In this document: piece after piece, positions 18,879-28,960 of the stretch | Position numbering within the stretch: position 1 is the first letter of the stretch | Layout: each line of letters opens with the position of its first letter | Source: Rhodospirillaceae bacterium | GTDB lineage: Bacteria; Pseudomonadota; Alphaproteobacteria; UBA828 | Assembly: GCA_002728135.1 (NCBI GenBank) | Contig: PBVE01000012.1 | Span: 56,347-120,346, forward strand | Length of the DNA: 64,000 nt | Reading direction: 5' to 3' | Program-made: the position numbers and the translations under genes | The notes under the pieces: model-generated | The model's input: the letters and a program-made list of their open reading frames with translations, nothing else | The model's database searches: none | What the model was told of the DNA's origin: nothing

Positions 18879-20960
18879 ATGAGACCTAACATTTTAAACC
18901 CTCTTTTTGCATCCACCGAGACTATTTCGGGCGTTGGGTCACGTACGTGCTTTCAGTTGAAAAAACTTTTAGGTAATCGTGTAATTGATTTAGTATTACA
19001 TTTTCCAACAAATATCACAGAACGCCAATTTATTCCCACAATTATTAAGGCAACTCCCGGGAAAATTGTAACTGTGAACATAACTGTAAAAGGTCACCAA
19101 AGACCCTTCCACTCGAAACAGCCCTACAGAGTGCAGTGTGAAGATTCTACCGGACATCTTGATTTAGTATTTTTTCGATCTAGGTCTGACTGGATCTCTA
19201 AAGTGCTACCTATAGGAGCGAAAAGAATAGTCAGTGGATCAATTGAGTCATATGGGAAAGGTTTGCAGATGGTACACCCAGATTATATTGTCTCTGAGGA
19301 TAAAAAAAATTCAATCCTTCCTATTGATCCAATATACCCTTTGACTGACGGATTAACCTCAAAACAGTTAAGACGTTTTATTGAAAATGCAATGGAAATT
19401 TTACCTGACCTCCCAGAATGGCATGATATATCAGTAATTCAGGATAATGCTTGGGAAAGCTGGAAATCTTCAATCCTTAAAGCTCATATGCCAAAGTCTG
19501 AGAAAGATTTATACCTAAATGCAAAATGGAGAGAAAGACTCGCTTATGACGAACTCCTAGCAAACCAGCTGGCAATAAATATCCGATCAAAAGAAAAATC
19601 CAAATTAGGCCATTCAACCACTCCATCAAAAAGATACAGAAAGAAGGTTCTATCGAATCTTAGTTTTTCACTTACCCCAGATCAAAATAATGCCCTCAAA
19701 GAAATTGATAATGATATGGAGAGTAAAAATAAAATGGTAAGGTTATTACAGGGTGATGTTGGAAGTGGAAAAACTGTCGTAGCACTCTTAGCAATGTTAA
19801 ATGCGGTTGAGTCCTCCAAACAGGCCGCACTCATGGTACCAACCGAAATTCTAGCTAAGCAACATCATGAAAATTTTTCAAAATTTTTAGAAGAGACAGA
19901 TATAAAATGTTCCCTCCTTATAGGACGCCTAACTGAGGGCAATCGTCAGAAAATTATCTCGAAACTCGCTTCCGGAGAAGTTTCCCTAATTATAGGTACT
20001 CATGCTTTATTTCAAGAAGACGTTAAATTTAACAATCTTGGTATCGTAGTAGTTGATGAGCAACATAGATTTGGCGTTGATCAACGTTTATCCCTTGTCC
20101 AAAAAGGTAATGATGTAGATATCTTAGTTATGACAGCAACACCAATCCCTAGAACATTATTATTAACTGAATATGGTGATATGGATGTGTCACGTTTGAA
20201 TAATCGTCCTATAGGTCGAGGTTTAGTTAGCACAAAGGTTTTACCAATTGAACGTCTCATTGAAGTTGAAAATGCAATTAAACGTGCTGTAAATAAGGGT
20301 GCCAAAGTTTATTGGGTATGTCCATTAATTGAGAATTCAGACAACAATGAACTAGGAGCAGCACTTGAAAGATATAATAACCTTCAATCTATATTTGATG
20401 ATAAAGTAGGATTGATCCATGGTAAGATGAACGGGGACGAAAAAGACAAAGTCATGTCATCTTTCAAGAATGGCTCCCTGAAAATATTAGTTGCAACCAC
20501 TGTAATAGAAGTCGGCATGGATATTCCAGATGCCACCGTAATAGTAGTAGAGCATGCCGATCGTTTTGGTCTGTCCCAATTACATCAACTTAGGGTACGT
20601 ATTGGCAGAAACAACAAAGATGGAACTTGCTTATTGCTCTATAAAACCCCCTTAAATGAATATTCAAGAGAACGGTTAAAGATAATTCGACAAACAGATG
20701 ATGGTTTTGAAATTGCTGAACATGACCTTAAAATTCGGGGTGCAGGAGAAATTTTAGGTACCAAACAAAGTGGATTTAGCAAACTGCGAATAGCCGATCT
20801 CAATAGCCATGAAGAACTTTTGAAACTAGCCAACAAGCAAGCTAAAGAAATTATAGAAAGTAGAGAACTTGAGACAAAATCAGAAAGAAGCGAAGCTCTA
20901 AAACTTTTACTTAATCTATTTGAAAGAGATCAAGCTGAGAGTAATCTAAGAGCAGGATAG
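18879..20960 (+). CDS. recG: ATP-dependent DNA helicase RecG
   Basis: RecG remodels stalled replication forks and branched recombination intermediates. The 693-residue protein has an N-terminal wedge/OB domain (GVGSRTCFQLKKLLGN near residue 17), Walker A GDVGSGKTVVALL near 292, DEQHRFG near 393, and the C-terminal helicase lobe ending with the EIAEHDLKIRGAGEILGTKQ region. The ATG gives the typical N-terminus MRPNILNPLFA. It is convergent with the DUF502 gene, 15 bases away. Confidence 0.97.
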   Translation: MRPNILNPLFASTETISGVGSRTCFQLKKLLGNRVIDLVLHFPTNITERQFIPTIIKATPGKIVTVNITVKGHQRPFHSKQPYRVQCEDSTGHLDLVFFRSRSDWISKVLPIGAKRIVSGSIESYGKGLQMVHPDYIVSEDKKNSILPIDPIYPLTDGLTSKQLRRFIENAMEILPDLPEWHDISVIQDNAWESWKSSILKAHMPKSEKDLYLNAKWRERLAYDELLANQLAINIRSKEKSKLGHSTTPSKRYRKKVLSNLSFSLTPDQNNALKEIDNDMESKNKMVRLLQGDVGSGKTVVALLAMLNAVESSKQAALMVPTEILAKQHHENFSKFLEETDIKCSLLIGRLTEGNRQKIISKLASGEVSLIIGTHALFQEDVKFNNLGIVVVDEQHRFGVDQRLSLVQKGNDVDILVMTATPIPRTLLLTEYGDMDVSRLNNRPIGRGLVSTKVLPIERLIEVENAIKRAVNKGAKVYWVCPLIENSDNNELGAALERYNNLQSIFDDKVGLIHGKMNGDEKDKVMSSFKNGSLKILVATTVIEVGMDIPDATVIVVEHADRFGLSQLHQLRVRIGRNNKDGTCLLLYKTPLNEYSRERLKIIRQTDDGFEIAEHDLKIRGAGEILGTKQSGFSKLRIADLNSHEELLKLANKQAKEIIESRELETKSERSEALKLLLNLFERDQAESNLRAG

Positions 20961-20975
20961 AAAGTTCTTTTTTTA

Positions 20976-21710
20976 CTATTCGTCCAATTGTTTTATATTT
21001 TTATCAACTCCATCTGTTTTATGATCGGGTGGTGAAACAATTCCTCCTGAGATAACTAACTTAACACCCTCTTCAACACTCATTTTTAAAATCTTACAAT
21101 CATCACGAGGTACAAAAAGTAGAAACCCAGAAGTTGGATTAGGGGTAGTTGGTATAAAAACGTTTACCATTTTTTCATCAATAATTCTTTGAACCTCACC
21201 TCGGGTAGGTCCAGTAATAAATCCAATAACCCAGATTCCTCTTCGTGGATACTCTACAAGTACTACTTCACGAAAAGCATTAGCAGATTGTGCTAATACA
21301 GCATCAAAAATCTGCTTAAAGAGTCCATAAACAGTTCGAACAACTGGAAGCCGATTTAACAAATGCTCACCAAGTCTAACCATATATCGGCCTAGGAAAT
21401 TTGTTACCAAAGCACCAATAGTCGTAAGAACTATTAATACGATGATAACTCCTAATCCTGGGATACTATGACCCAAAACATTAGATGGATTGTAATCTAA
21501 CGGAATGAGAGGAATGACAGTTCTATCAACAAAGTCCACCAATAACCAGATAAGCCAAGCAGTCAGCCCAAATGGAGCAGTGACTAGTACGCCTGTGAAG
21601 AAATAGGTACGAAATCTTGCCATTAAGCCACGCTTAGGTGCAGGCTTAATTAACTGTATTGCAGACTGTACTGTCTCAGCCTTTTTTGCATTTTTATCTT
21701 CAAGAGTAAT
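20976..21710 (-). CDS. DUF502 family membrane protein, probable ATT start
   Basis: A 244-residue membrane protein of the DUF502 family, function unknown. Two long hydrophobic segments occur: near residues 38-57 (TGVLVTAPFGLTAWLIWLLV) and near 78-100 (VIIVLIVLTTIGALV). A soluble tail containing PRRGIWVIGFITG follows. The first in-frame ATG (21623) has no ribosome site, whereas 29 codons upstream an ATT, directly after an in-frame stop, is preceded by AAAGGAG at seven bases. The extension ends KPAPKRGLMARFR, similar to the usual positively charged N-terminus of the family. Starting at ATT, as infC does, is inferred; a base miscall ATG to ATT is the alternative. DUF502 genes are commonly beside recG in this class. 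Confidence 0.8.
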   Translation of the reverse strand: MTLEDKNAKKAETVQSAIQLIKPAPKRGLMARFRTYFFTGVLVTAPFGLTAWLIWLLVDFVDRTVIPLIPLDYNPSNVLGHSIPGLGVIIVLIVLTTIGALVTNFLGRYMVRLGEHLLNRLPVVRTVYGLFKQIFDAVLAQSANAFREVVLVEYPRRGIWVIGFITGPTRGEVQRIIDEKMVNVFIPTTPNPTSGFLLFVPRDDCKILKMSVEEGVKLVISGGIVSPPDHKTDGVDKNIKQLDE

Positions 21711-21717
21711 TTAGTAT

Positions 21718-21724
21718 CTCCTTT
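21718..21724 (-). promoter_or_regulatory. Shine-Dalgarno AAAGGAG in front of an ATT codon
   Basis: Read on the minus strand, AAAGGAG is followed by the seven bases ATACTAA and then ATT (21710-21708). This is ideal spacing for initiation and supports ATT as the start of the DUF502 gene. Confidence 0.7.
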
Positions 21725-21860
21725 AGAAATAAGGATACGTTAGTATAGCACCCAGATATAACAGTCATCTGGAAATTGTCTAGATACACAATATAGTAAT
21801 AATTTATATACTTATCTAAAATAAACTGAGATTTTTCAGCATAAACTCCAGTAGAATGTT

Positions 21861-23105
21861 TTATTTTAAAGAGATATATATCTCTGAACGTTCAAGTCTT
21901 ACAACCACGCAAGGTATTTCTGAAACTTTAAGTGCCACACACGCTCTTTTTGCTGAAAGGAGTTTTAAACCTGAAAATCTTGCTCTGTATAATACTATTC
22001 CATTTTTTAAAGTAACTGATGTTACAGTTGCCACTCCATTCTCTAGGGTTTGAGCAGCAACTCTACCTGCTCGACGGAGTATTCTTGATGCTGAATTTTC
22101 GTTTCTAAAAGCTCCAACCTGAATAGCCCAATGCCCTTCTAATCTGGTCAAGATCGTTTTATCCTTATCATGAATTTGATCAGTTTCCTTAAGAGTTTTT
22201 GCACCTTGCGATAAAGGTCTAAAATGTGGTAACGGCACTTGGGCAACTTTTGAAAGTTTCCTCTCTCGATCATATTCAACTATTCTAGAAAAACCCTTAT
22301 CAAGAAGGTCTTTCATATGCCTATCACGTCTCTTCGCAGTCTTCCCTCCAAAAACAACTGCAATGATCCTTCTCCCGCTTCGTTCTGCAGATGCTACCAG
22401 ATTAAAACCAGATGACCGTGTGTAACCTGTTTTAATTCCATCAACTCCTCTATAAAACCCTAGTAAATTATTATGATTCTTATGTTTTATGCCTCTAAAA
22501 CGAAAGTTCTTAGAAGAGAAGAAATGATAATATTGGGGAAAATCATTGTAAATAGCAACCGCTAGAGTTGCCATATCTCTTGCAGTAGAAAGTTGGCGTC
22601 TATTAGGTAAACCCGAAGCATTTAGAAATGTAGTCTTTTTCATGCCTAAAGACCTAGCCCTAAGAGTCATTTTCTGAGCGAATTCCCATTCTGTCCCCCC
22701 TAACGCCTCAGCTAAAACAGTTGCTACATCATTAGCAGATTTAGTAACTAGTGCTAGAATCGAATGCTTAACTGAAATTGTATCTCCACGTTTAAGTCCA
22801 AGCTTAGAGGGTGTTTGACCTTCTGCACGTTTACTAACTTTGAGACGAGAATTCATTTTTAACCGACCAGTCTCAAGTGCCTCAAATGTCATGTAAAGAG
22901 TCATGATTTTTGTCAATGATGCTGGAAAGTTTCGTGTGTCTGCATTCCTCGATCTTAAAACTCTTCCATTGTCTGCATCAACAATAATTGAAGCATAACC
23001 AGCATAACTCTTATTGGACAAAACAAATTGGCTCCCAGCTACTAAAGCAAATGGAATTAGGATAAATATAAATAATTTCAAGCTGTAGTTCTTCAATGAG
23101 ATCAA
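21861..23105 (-). CDS. D-alanyl-D-alanine carboxypeptidase with SPOR domain
   Basis: A penicillin-binding protein of the S11 family that trims the peptidoglycan pentapeptide in the periplasm. The catalytic SLTK, SAN and KTG motifs are present in order. The C-terminus has a SPOR domain (from about WAIQVGAFRNENSASRIL to the end) that binds denuded glycan at the division site. The frame is open to an ATG at 23207, but that would add an odd 34-residue N-terminus. A TTG at 23105 gives a normal signal peptide (LKNYSLKLFIFILIPFALVAG), cleaved before the catalytic domain. SPOR fusion to Dac proteins is common in alphaproteobacteria. Confidence 0.88.
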   Translation of the reverse strand: MISLKNYSLKLFIFILIPFALVAGSQFVLSNKSYAGYASIIVDADNGRVLRSRNADTRNFPASLTKIMTLYMTFEALETGRLKMNSRLKVSKRAEGQTPSKLGLKRGDTISVKHSILALVTKSANDVATVLAEALGGTEWEFAQKMTLRARSLGMKKTTFLNASGLPNRRQLSTARDMATLAVAIYNDFPQYYHFFSSKNFRFRGIKHKNHNNLLGFYRGVDGIKTGYTRSSGFNLVASAERSGRRIIAVVFGGKTAKRRDRHMKDLLDKGFSRIVEYDRERKLSKVAQVPLPHFRPLSQGAKTLKETDQIHDKDKTILTRLEGHWAIQVGAFRNENSASRILRRAGRVAAQTLENGVATVTSVTLKNGIVLYRARFSGLKLLSAKRACVALKVSEIPCVVVRLERSEIYISLK

Positions 23106-23233
23106 GGCCTCACCCCAGTATATAATTAGATAAAAACAGATAAACGAATCTAATATCCCTACTTTATGGAATAAAAAAGAATCAGGCGTCAATAAAAGAA
23201 AGTTCATTCATAATAAATTATGACCAGAATTCA

Positions 23234-24646
23234 CTAATTTATAACTTTTTCACAATGAAGAATTGCCTCATTCGGGCATGCTTTTTCATATGCTGCAGCT
23301 GCACTAATGACCTTTAAATCATCAAAGTTATTGCCTATAATTTGCATACTTACAGGCAGTCCATCATCGGCAAGGCCACATGGAATACTGGCAGCTGGTT
23401 GCCCTGTCAGGTTAAATGGGTAAGTAAATGGACTCAAATCGTCCCAATTACATCCTCCCGATATAATCCTGTGATCATTTTTATGCATTAATGCAGTTGT
23501 AGGCATCGTTGGGGTAATAAGCAAATCATATTTTTCATGAAAAGAGCGCATGCTTGATGTTAATTCAGCTCTAGCATTGGAGGCTTCTAAAAAATCAGTC
23601 AAGGTTATTTTCTCTCCGATTTTGGAAACCTGACAAAGACCAGGCTCTATGAGCAATTTTTGTTTATTTGTAAAGTTTCGAAGTAAACTTGCAGCCCCCA
23701 CATACCAGTGTTTTCTGAATATTTCTTGAGGATTACTAAAAGCAGGATTTACTATCTCAACTCTAGCACCAAGTGACTTAAATACTTCTACAGCTTCTTC
23801 TACCTTGCGCGCGACACATAAATCAACACTCGCATAGCCCAAATCAGGGCTGTAAGCGATACGTAATCCATTAACACCAGAATTTAGAGAATAGATATAA
23901 TCTAACTGCTGATATGGTAAAGAGAAGATATCTCTATTATCAGGTTTACTAATTATCTCTAACATAGCAGCTGCATCTGAAACACTTGTACTTATAGGGC
24001 CTACATGAGCTAACGAACCAAAGGGACTTGGGGGATATAGTGGTATTCGGCCGGCACTTGCTTTGAATCCAAAAACACCACAATAAGCTGCCGGTATACG
24101 TATTGATCCACCTCCATCAGTGCCAAGATGCATTAGCCCTATCCTTAATGCTGCAGCAACAGCAGCACCTCCGCTTGACCCACCAGGGGTTCTCTCTAAA
24201 CACCAAGGGTTCAGAGTTACCCCTGTCAGGTGACTATCGGTGAGAGCCTTCCAGCCAAATTCAGGGGTAGTCGTTTTCCCAATTAGAATAGCCCCGTTCT
24301 CATTTAGTCTTTGAACACAAGGTGCATCTTCATCCCAAACTTGATCTTTATCAATGAGTAAAGAACCTCTTAAAGTGGGCCATCCCTTTGTTAGAATAAG
24401 GTCCTTACACGAATAAGGGATCCCATCGAGTAAACTTTTTGGCTCTCTGTTTGACCAACGTTTTGTTGATTCATACGCAGCTTTCAATGATTTATCAGGA
24501 TCCCAAAAACAGAAAGCATTACAAGCTATATCGAGCTCTTCTAATCTTGCAAGAGTGTTTTCAACTACATCTATAGGTGTCAAATTACCTGATGCATATA
24601 ACTTGTTTATTTGCATTATATTCTTTGTGGAAAGTTCATTAATCAT
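23234..24646 (-). CDS. Amidase (amidase signature family)
   Basis: A 470-residue hydrolase with the Ser-cisSer-Lys triad: Lys in YSCKDLI near residue 82 and the serines in the GGSSGGAAVAAAL amidase signature near residues 155-170, followed by GTDGGGSIRIPAAYCG. It resembles GatA-type amidases but has no gatB or gatC nearby, so it is more likely a stand-alone amidase; the substrate is unknown. Its N-terminal start lies 7 bases after the phosphomannomutase stop. Confidence 0.85.
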   Translation of the reverse strand: MINELSTKNIMQINKLYASGNLTPIDVVENTLARLEELDIACNAFCFWDPDKSLKAAYESTKRWSNREPKSLLDGIPYSCKDLILTKGWPTLRGSLLIDKDQVWDEDAPCVQRLNENGAILIGKTTTPEFGWKALTDSHLTGVTLNPWCLERTPGGSSGGAAVAAALRIGLMHLGTDGGGSIRIPAAYCGVFGFKASAGRIPLYPPSPFGSLAHVGPISTSVSDAAAMLEIISKPDNRDIFSLPYQQLDYIYSLNSGVNGLRIAYSPDLGYASVDLCVARKVEEAVEVFKSLGARVEIVNPAFSNPQEIFRKHWYVGAASLLRNFTNKQKLLIEPGLCQVSKIGEKITLTDFLEASNARAELTSSMRSFHEKYDLLITPTMPTTALMHKNDHRIISGGCNWDDLSPFTYPFNLTGQPAASIPCGLADDGLPVSMQIIGNNFDDLKVISAAAAYEKACPNEAILHCEKVIN

Positions 24647-24653
24647 GATTTTA

Positions 24654-26059
24654 CTAAATCAAATCTGGTAAAGTAACTTTACTTTTCGAGAGATAATACA
24701 ATAATTCTGACTTGATCTCTCTTAATGTCTGAATATCTTTCGCTTCACAGCGTGCTACTAGTACTGGCTGGGTGTTTGATGCACGTAACAACCACCAGCC
24801 TCCATCTTTAGTGACTCTAACACCATCTATACTTAATACATCTGCACCATTTTTTTCTAGATTTCTAGCCACTTCTGAAACTACTGTGAACTTTTGATCA
24901 TCTGGGCAATCAAATCTAATTTCTGGTGTATTAACTAACTTAGGTAAACTATCGTATAGTTGACTCAAGGAGCTATTTGAATTTTTCAACATGGCTAACA
25001 ATCTAAGTGCAGTATAAATAGCATCATCAAAACCAAACCAGTGATCGTTAAAAATATGTGCCCACTCATTTCCCCTGCTAAAGGAGCAGACAGTTCAAGC
25101 ATTTTATCCTTTATGCATGAATGACCAGTTTTCCATATAATTGGCATTCCTCCTAAACGCGAGATTTCTTCAAAAACTACCTGGCTTGATTTAACATCAG
25201 CTATAATACTTCCACCTGGATAATCAACCAATACGTCTCTAGCTAGAAGTGCCAGCAATTGATCACCCCAAATTATTCTCCCTAATTCATCTATGACACC
25301 AATTCGATCCCCATCACCATCAAAAGCAAAACCTAAATCGTAGTTCTTCTGTTTAACAATACTTATAATTTCATTAAGGTTTTCAGGTATTGTTGGATCT
25401 GGATGATGGGATGGAAATGCACCGTCTATTGACCCATTAACTAATATATGCTGACCAGGTAGACGGTCTATTAGAGTCTTTATTATTTCTGCAGTTGCAC
25501 CATGTCCAGGATCCCAAACAACCTTATTCGGCAATAAAGAACCACATAAATTCAATAAGGATTCAATATACGCACCAGATAAGTCTTTCTTAACAATACT
25601 GCCCTTACCCTCTAGAAAATCCTGTCTTTCAACAATCACACCAAGTTCTTTGATAGAAGGTCCATAAAAAGGCTTGCCATCGACAACAAATTTAAAACCA
25701 TTAAATTCAGGGGGGTTATGAGATCCTGTGATCATTATTCCTGCATTAGAGGCCAAATATTCCACAGTAAAATATAGAAGTGGTGTAGGTCCACATCCAA
25801 TTTCTATGACCTCACAACCTGATACGCATAAACCTTCGCAAAGAAAGGATGAAAACAAGGGAGAACTATGACGTCCATCATAAGCTACTACAATCTTAGG
25901 TGCAGTAATTTTATATTTTTTATTTAAAATAGTCGCCATGGCACGACCAATTACGAAAGCATCATTTTCCGTAAGAGTTTGACCAACCAATCCTCTTATA
26001 TCATATTCACGTAATATAGAGGGGGCTAGTTTATATTCACTCTTATTAAGACTAACCAT
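24654..26059 (-). pseudogene. Phosphomannomutase/phosphoglucomutase, split by a one-base frameshift
   Basis: The first 1065 bases (26059 down) encode an alpha-D-phosphohexomutase with the phosphoserine loop GIMITGSHNPPEFNG near residue 110 and the metal-binding DGDGDR near 247. The frame then runs out of phase after GEMSGHIF and stops. Adding one T to the run of five (A-run 25050-25054 on the plus strand) restores FFNDHWFGFDDAIY and continues without interruption into the C-terminal domain down to 24654, about 468 residues in total. The C-terminal domain still has a family-like sequence (SNTQPVLVARCEA), so decay, if real, is recent. A sequencing or assembly error in the homopolymer is equally possible. 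The gene is followed upstream by ugd and galU, the usual nucleotide-sugar trio. Confidence 0.85.
25050..25054. other. Homopolymer at the frameshift point
   Basis: A run of five A (T on the coding minus strand) where six would keep the phosphomannomutase reading frame intact. Confidence 0.8.
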
Positions 26060-26068
26060 TAGACTTGT

Positions 26069-27397
26069 TTATTTTTCTGTCTTTGGCAAAACATCTGGCC
26101 TTCCAATGCTATAATAGTAGAAACCTTCTTCTGACATTTCTTCTGGCCTATATATATTCCTAAAATCTACTAATATTGGTTCCTTTAAAAGAAGTTTGAT
26201 ACGTTTTAAATCAAGAGCCCTAAACTCATTCCACTCCGTAATAATTGTAACTACATTTGCATCAACCATCGCTTCGTAAGCTGTACTACACCAAGTTACA
26301 TCATCAATTATTGATTTAGCCTCTTCCATACCCTCAGGATCATATACCTTAACATTCGCTCCCCTTACAACCAAATCACGGATAATATCAAGACTTGGAC
26401 TTTCTCTAATATCGTCCGTATTTGGTTTGAAAGTAACACCCAAAACTGCAATTGATTTACCATCTATACTCCCATCACATGCAGCTACTATTCGACCTGA
26501 CATCTGTGCCTTCCTATCCTCATTAACTTTAACTACAGCATTAACAATATGGCTTGGAGTATTATTATCTTCAGCGATACGGACAAGTGCTCGTGTATCT
26601 TTTGGAAAGCATGACCCCCCAAAACCAGGGCCAGCATTAAGAAATTTTTCGCCAATCCGACCGTCAAGCCCAATACCCTTAGCAACGTCCTGAATGTTAG
26701 CACCAAGAACTTCGCATAAATTTGCAATCTCATTTATGAACGAAATTTTTGTAGCAAGAAAAGTATTTGCAGCATATTTTATAAGTTCAGCAGTTTTAGT
26801 GTCAGTAAAAATAATTGGTGTTTCACGAATAAATAATGGCCTATATAAAGCAGACATTAATTCTTTGGCACGATCAGAATCAAGCCCTACTACTACACGA
26901 TCAGGCCTCAAAAAATCGTCAATAGCAGAACCTTCACGTAAGAATTCTGGATTGGATACAACATCAAAATTAGCATCTGGCCGCATTCTTTTGATAATCT
27001 GTGAAATTTTCTCACCAGTCCCAACTGGGACTGTACTTTTTGTTACTATCACAGTGTAATTATTGATTGACTCCGCAACCTCCTCGGCAGCAGCCCAAAC
27101 ATAAGATAAATCTGCGTGACCATCTCCACGCCGGCTTGGGGTACCCACAGCTAACATTACAATATCAGCTTTTGAAACAGCATCTTTTAGATCGGTGGTA
27201 AATGTGAGTCTTCCAGAACGTGTATTATTTTCAACTAATGCGTCTAAACCAGGTTCATATATAGGAATATGTCCCTCTATTAAACCTCTGATCTTTTCGT
27301 CTATCCTATCAACACAGGTGACATTTATACCAAATTCTGAGAAACACGCAGCAGATACCAGACCAACGTAACCAGTTCCTATCATGGCCACTTTCAT
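26069..27397 (-). CDS. ugd: UDP-glucose 6-dehydrogenase
   Basis: Ugd oxidises UDP-glucose to UDP-glucuronate in two NAD-dependent steps, for envelope polysaccharides. The 442-residue protein starts with the Rossmann motif MKVAMIGTGYVGLVSA and has the catalytic Cys in GFGGSCFPKDTRAL near residue 260. ATG 27397 is preferred to TTG 27403 because a GAGG lies at proper distance. It lies between galU, which makes its substrate, and the phosphohexomutase, all on one strand. Confidence 0.95.
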   Translation of the reverse strand: MKVAMIGTGYVGLVSAACFSEFGINVTCVDRIDEKIRGLIEGHIPIYEPGLDALVENNTRSGRLTFTTDLKDAVSKADIVMLAVGTPSRRGDGHADLSYVWAAAEEVAESINNYTVIVTKSTVPVGTGEKISQIIKRMRPDANFDVVSNPEFLREGSAIDDFLRPDRVVVGLDSDRAKELMSALYRPLFIRETPIIFTDTKTAELIKYAANTFLATKISFINEIANLCEVLGANIQDVAKGIGLDGRIGEKFLNAGPGFGGSCFPKDTRALVRIAEDNNTPSHIVNAVVKVNEDRKAQMSGRIVAACDGSIDGKSIAVLGVTFKPNTDDIRESPSLDIIRDLVVRGANVKVYDPEGMEEAKSIIDDVTWCSTAYEAMVDANVVTIITEWNEFRALDLKRIKLLLKEPILVDFRNIYRPEEMSEEGFYYYSIGRPDVLPKTEK

Positions 27398-27445
27398 AAG
27401 CAATAACCTCAGCTATTTTGTTAGTATATAAATCGCTTTATCAAA

Positions 27446-28309
27446 TCAAATACGAGAATTGAAATCTCTCAATATATTTGCAATCTCATCACGTAAATCC
27501 TCTCTATCCATGGCTAAGGAAATATTTGCCTCAATAAGGCCGGGTTTACTTCCACAATCAAAACGCTGTCCCTTACACCTTAAACCGTATAAATTTATAT
27601 CTTCAATTAAATCAGATAAAGAATTGGTAAGTTGTATTTCACCACCAATGGAACTCTTCTCTTGACCCAGTAGCCCAAATATTTGTGGCTGAATAATATA
27701 TCGTCCGATAATAGATAGATTTGAAGGTGCATCTTGAGGTAATGGTTTTTCTATCATTCTATCTATTTTAACGACTTTTCCGTCGTCTTCTGAATAAGAA
27801 ACGATCCCATATTTATAGCTTTTCTCAATAGGTATTTCGCCTAAGCCTATTACACATCCCCCACGTTCCTCATAAACTCTTATAAGTTGTAACAAACATG
27901 GAGTTTTTGAACAAAAAAGTTCATCGGGTAAAATCACAGCAAAGGGATCATCACCAACTAAATGTCTGGCACACCAAATTGCATGCCCGAGCCCCAAAGA
28001 ATCACTTTGTCGAGTAAAAGAAAATGTAAGATTTTTCAACCCACTTTCTTCATCTAGATTATTATCTTTATATTCTAATACTTTGTTTTTAAAGTATTCT
28101 TCCACATAATCTTCAATGCTACTTTTACCCTTCCTAGTAATGAATATAAACTCCTCAATACCAGATAACCTCGCCTCCTCAAGTGCATAATCTATTAATG
28201 GCCTATCGACAACAGGCAGCATCTCCTTAGGAGTTGCTAGTGTTGCGGGATAAAAACGCTTACCCAGACCACCTACAGGGAAGATAGCTTTCTTAATTGA
28301 ACGAGTCAT
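27446..28309 (-). CDS. galU: UTP--glucose-1-phosphate uridylyltransferase
   Basis: GalU makes UDP-glucose from UTP and glucose 1-phosphate. The 287-residue protein has the nucleotide loop FPVGGLGKRFYPAT at residue 8, with KEML just after, and VILPDELF near 125. ATG 28309 gives the family N-terminus; ATG 28324 and TTG 28327 are possible. It is the first gene of the galU-ugd-phosphohexomutase set. Confidence 0.95.
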   Translation of the reverse strand: MTRSIKKAIFPVGGLGKRFYPATLATPKEMLPVVDRPLIDYALEEARLSGIEEFIFITRKGKSSIEDYVEEYFKNKVLEYKDNNLDEESGLKNLTFSFTRQSDSLGLGHAIWCARHLVGDDPFAVILPDELFCSKTPCLLQLIRVYEERGGCVIGLGEIPIEKSYKYGIVSYSEDDGKVVKIDRMIEKPLPQDAPSNLSIIGRYIIQPQIFGLLGQEKSSIGGEIQLTNSLSDLIEDINLYGLRCKGQRFDCGSKPGLIEANISLAMDREDLRDEIANILRDFNSRI

Positions 28310-28422
28310 ATTATCTTGTTCCATCAATTATTTCGTATTTTATGAATTTAAAAAGACAGATTATCTGAGGGGCACCTGCCTGTCACTAGCTACTGTTACC
28401 TTATACCTAATAGCAGTATGGG

Positions 28423-28881
28423 TTAATCTTTTAGCAATAGATCTTTTGCTCTATTAATTTGTGATGCTAGATATTTAGACCCTCCTTGGTCTGGGTGGAC
28501 CTTCTTTAGTAATTCTTTGTGCGCCGCCTTAATATCTGCATCAGAAGCATCTTTATCTAATCCTAAAATCTCCAAAGCTTGTTCTCTATTCATATTATTA
28601 TCACTAAAATCATTTATGTTTTCAGTTTCTTTATGGTCGCTTTGTTCTGCTCCTCTGTAAGTAGAAGCTACTATTGAAGGAATCAAAGAAAAAGCAATTG
28701 GTATTATAGAAAAATACACCTTACCCGTTACACCAAGAAATATTGCCACGCCTACACATAAAAAAATAAACAACAATTTGAGAATTCTAGCGATTCTACT
28801 AGCACGAGCATTAACAAACCAACGACTTATTATCACAACAACAACTAGTAAGAGAATACCTACAACTACATAATATAACAA
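28423..28881 (-). CDS. Membrane-anchored DnaJ-domain protein
   Basis: A 152-residue protein with an N-terminal membrane segment (YYVVVGILLLVVVVIISRWF), a second hydrophobic stretch near residues 34-65, and a C-terminal J domain. The J domain carries the KKVHPDQGGS form of the HPD motif near residue 130, as in mitochondrial Tim14/Pam18. It probably stimulates DnaK at the inner membrane. Start is TTG with AAGGA seven to eight bases upstream. This compact form is typical of alphaproteobacteria. Confidence 0.88.
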   Translation of the reverse strand: MLYYVVVGILLLVVVVIISRWFVNARASRIARILKLLFIFLCVGVAIFLGVTGKVYFSIIPIAFSLIPSIVASTYRGAEQSDHKETENINDFSDNNMNREQALEILGLDKDASDADIKAAHKELLKKVHPDQGGSKYLASQINRAKDLLLKD

Positions 28882-28960
28882 AGAACTATTCCTTAGTTAT
28901 TATAAAACATTAATCAGTCACACTATTTAAAATACTTCAATATAACTCAACCATCATTAA

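Noticed and set aside
20961..20975. T-run after recG
   Set aside because: No stem precedes the T-run, so an intrinsic terminator is not supported.
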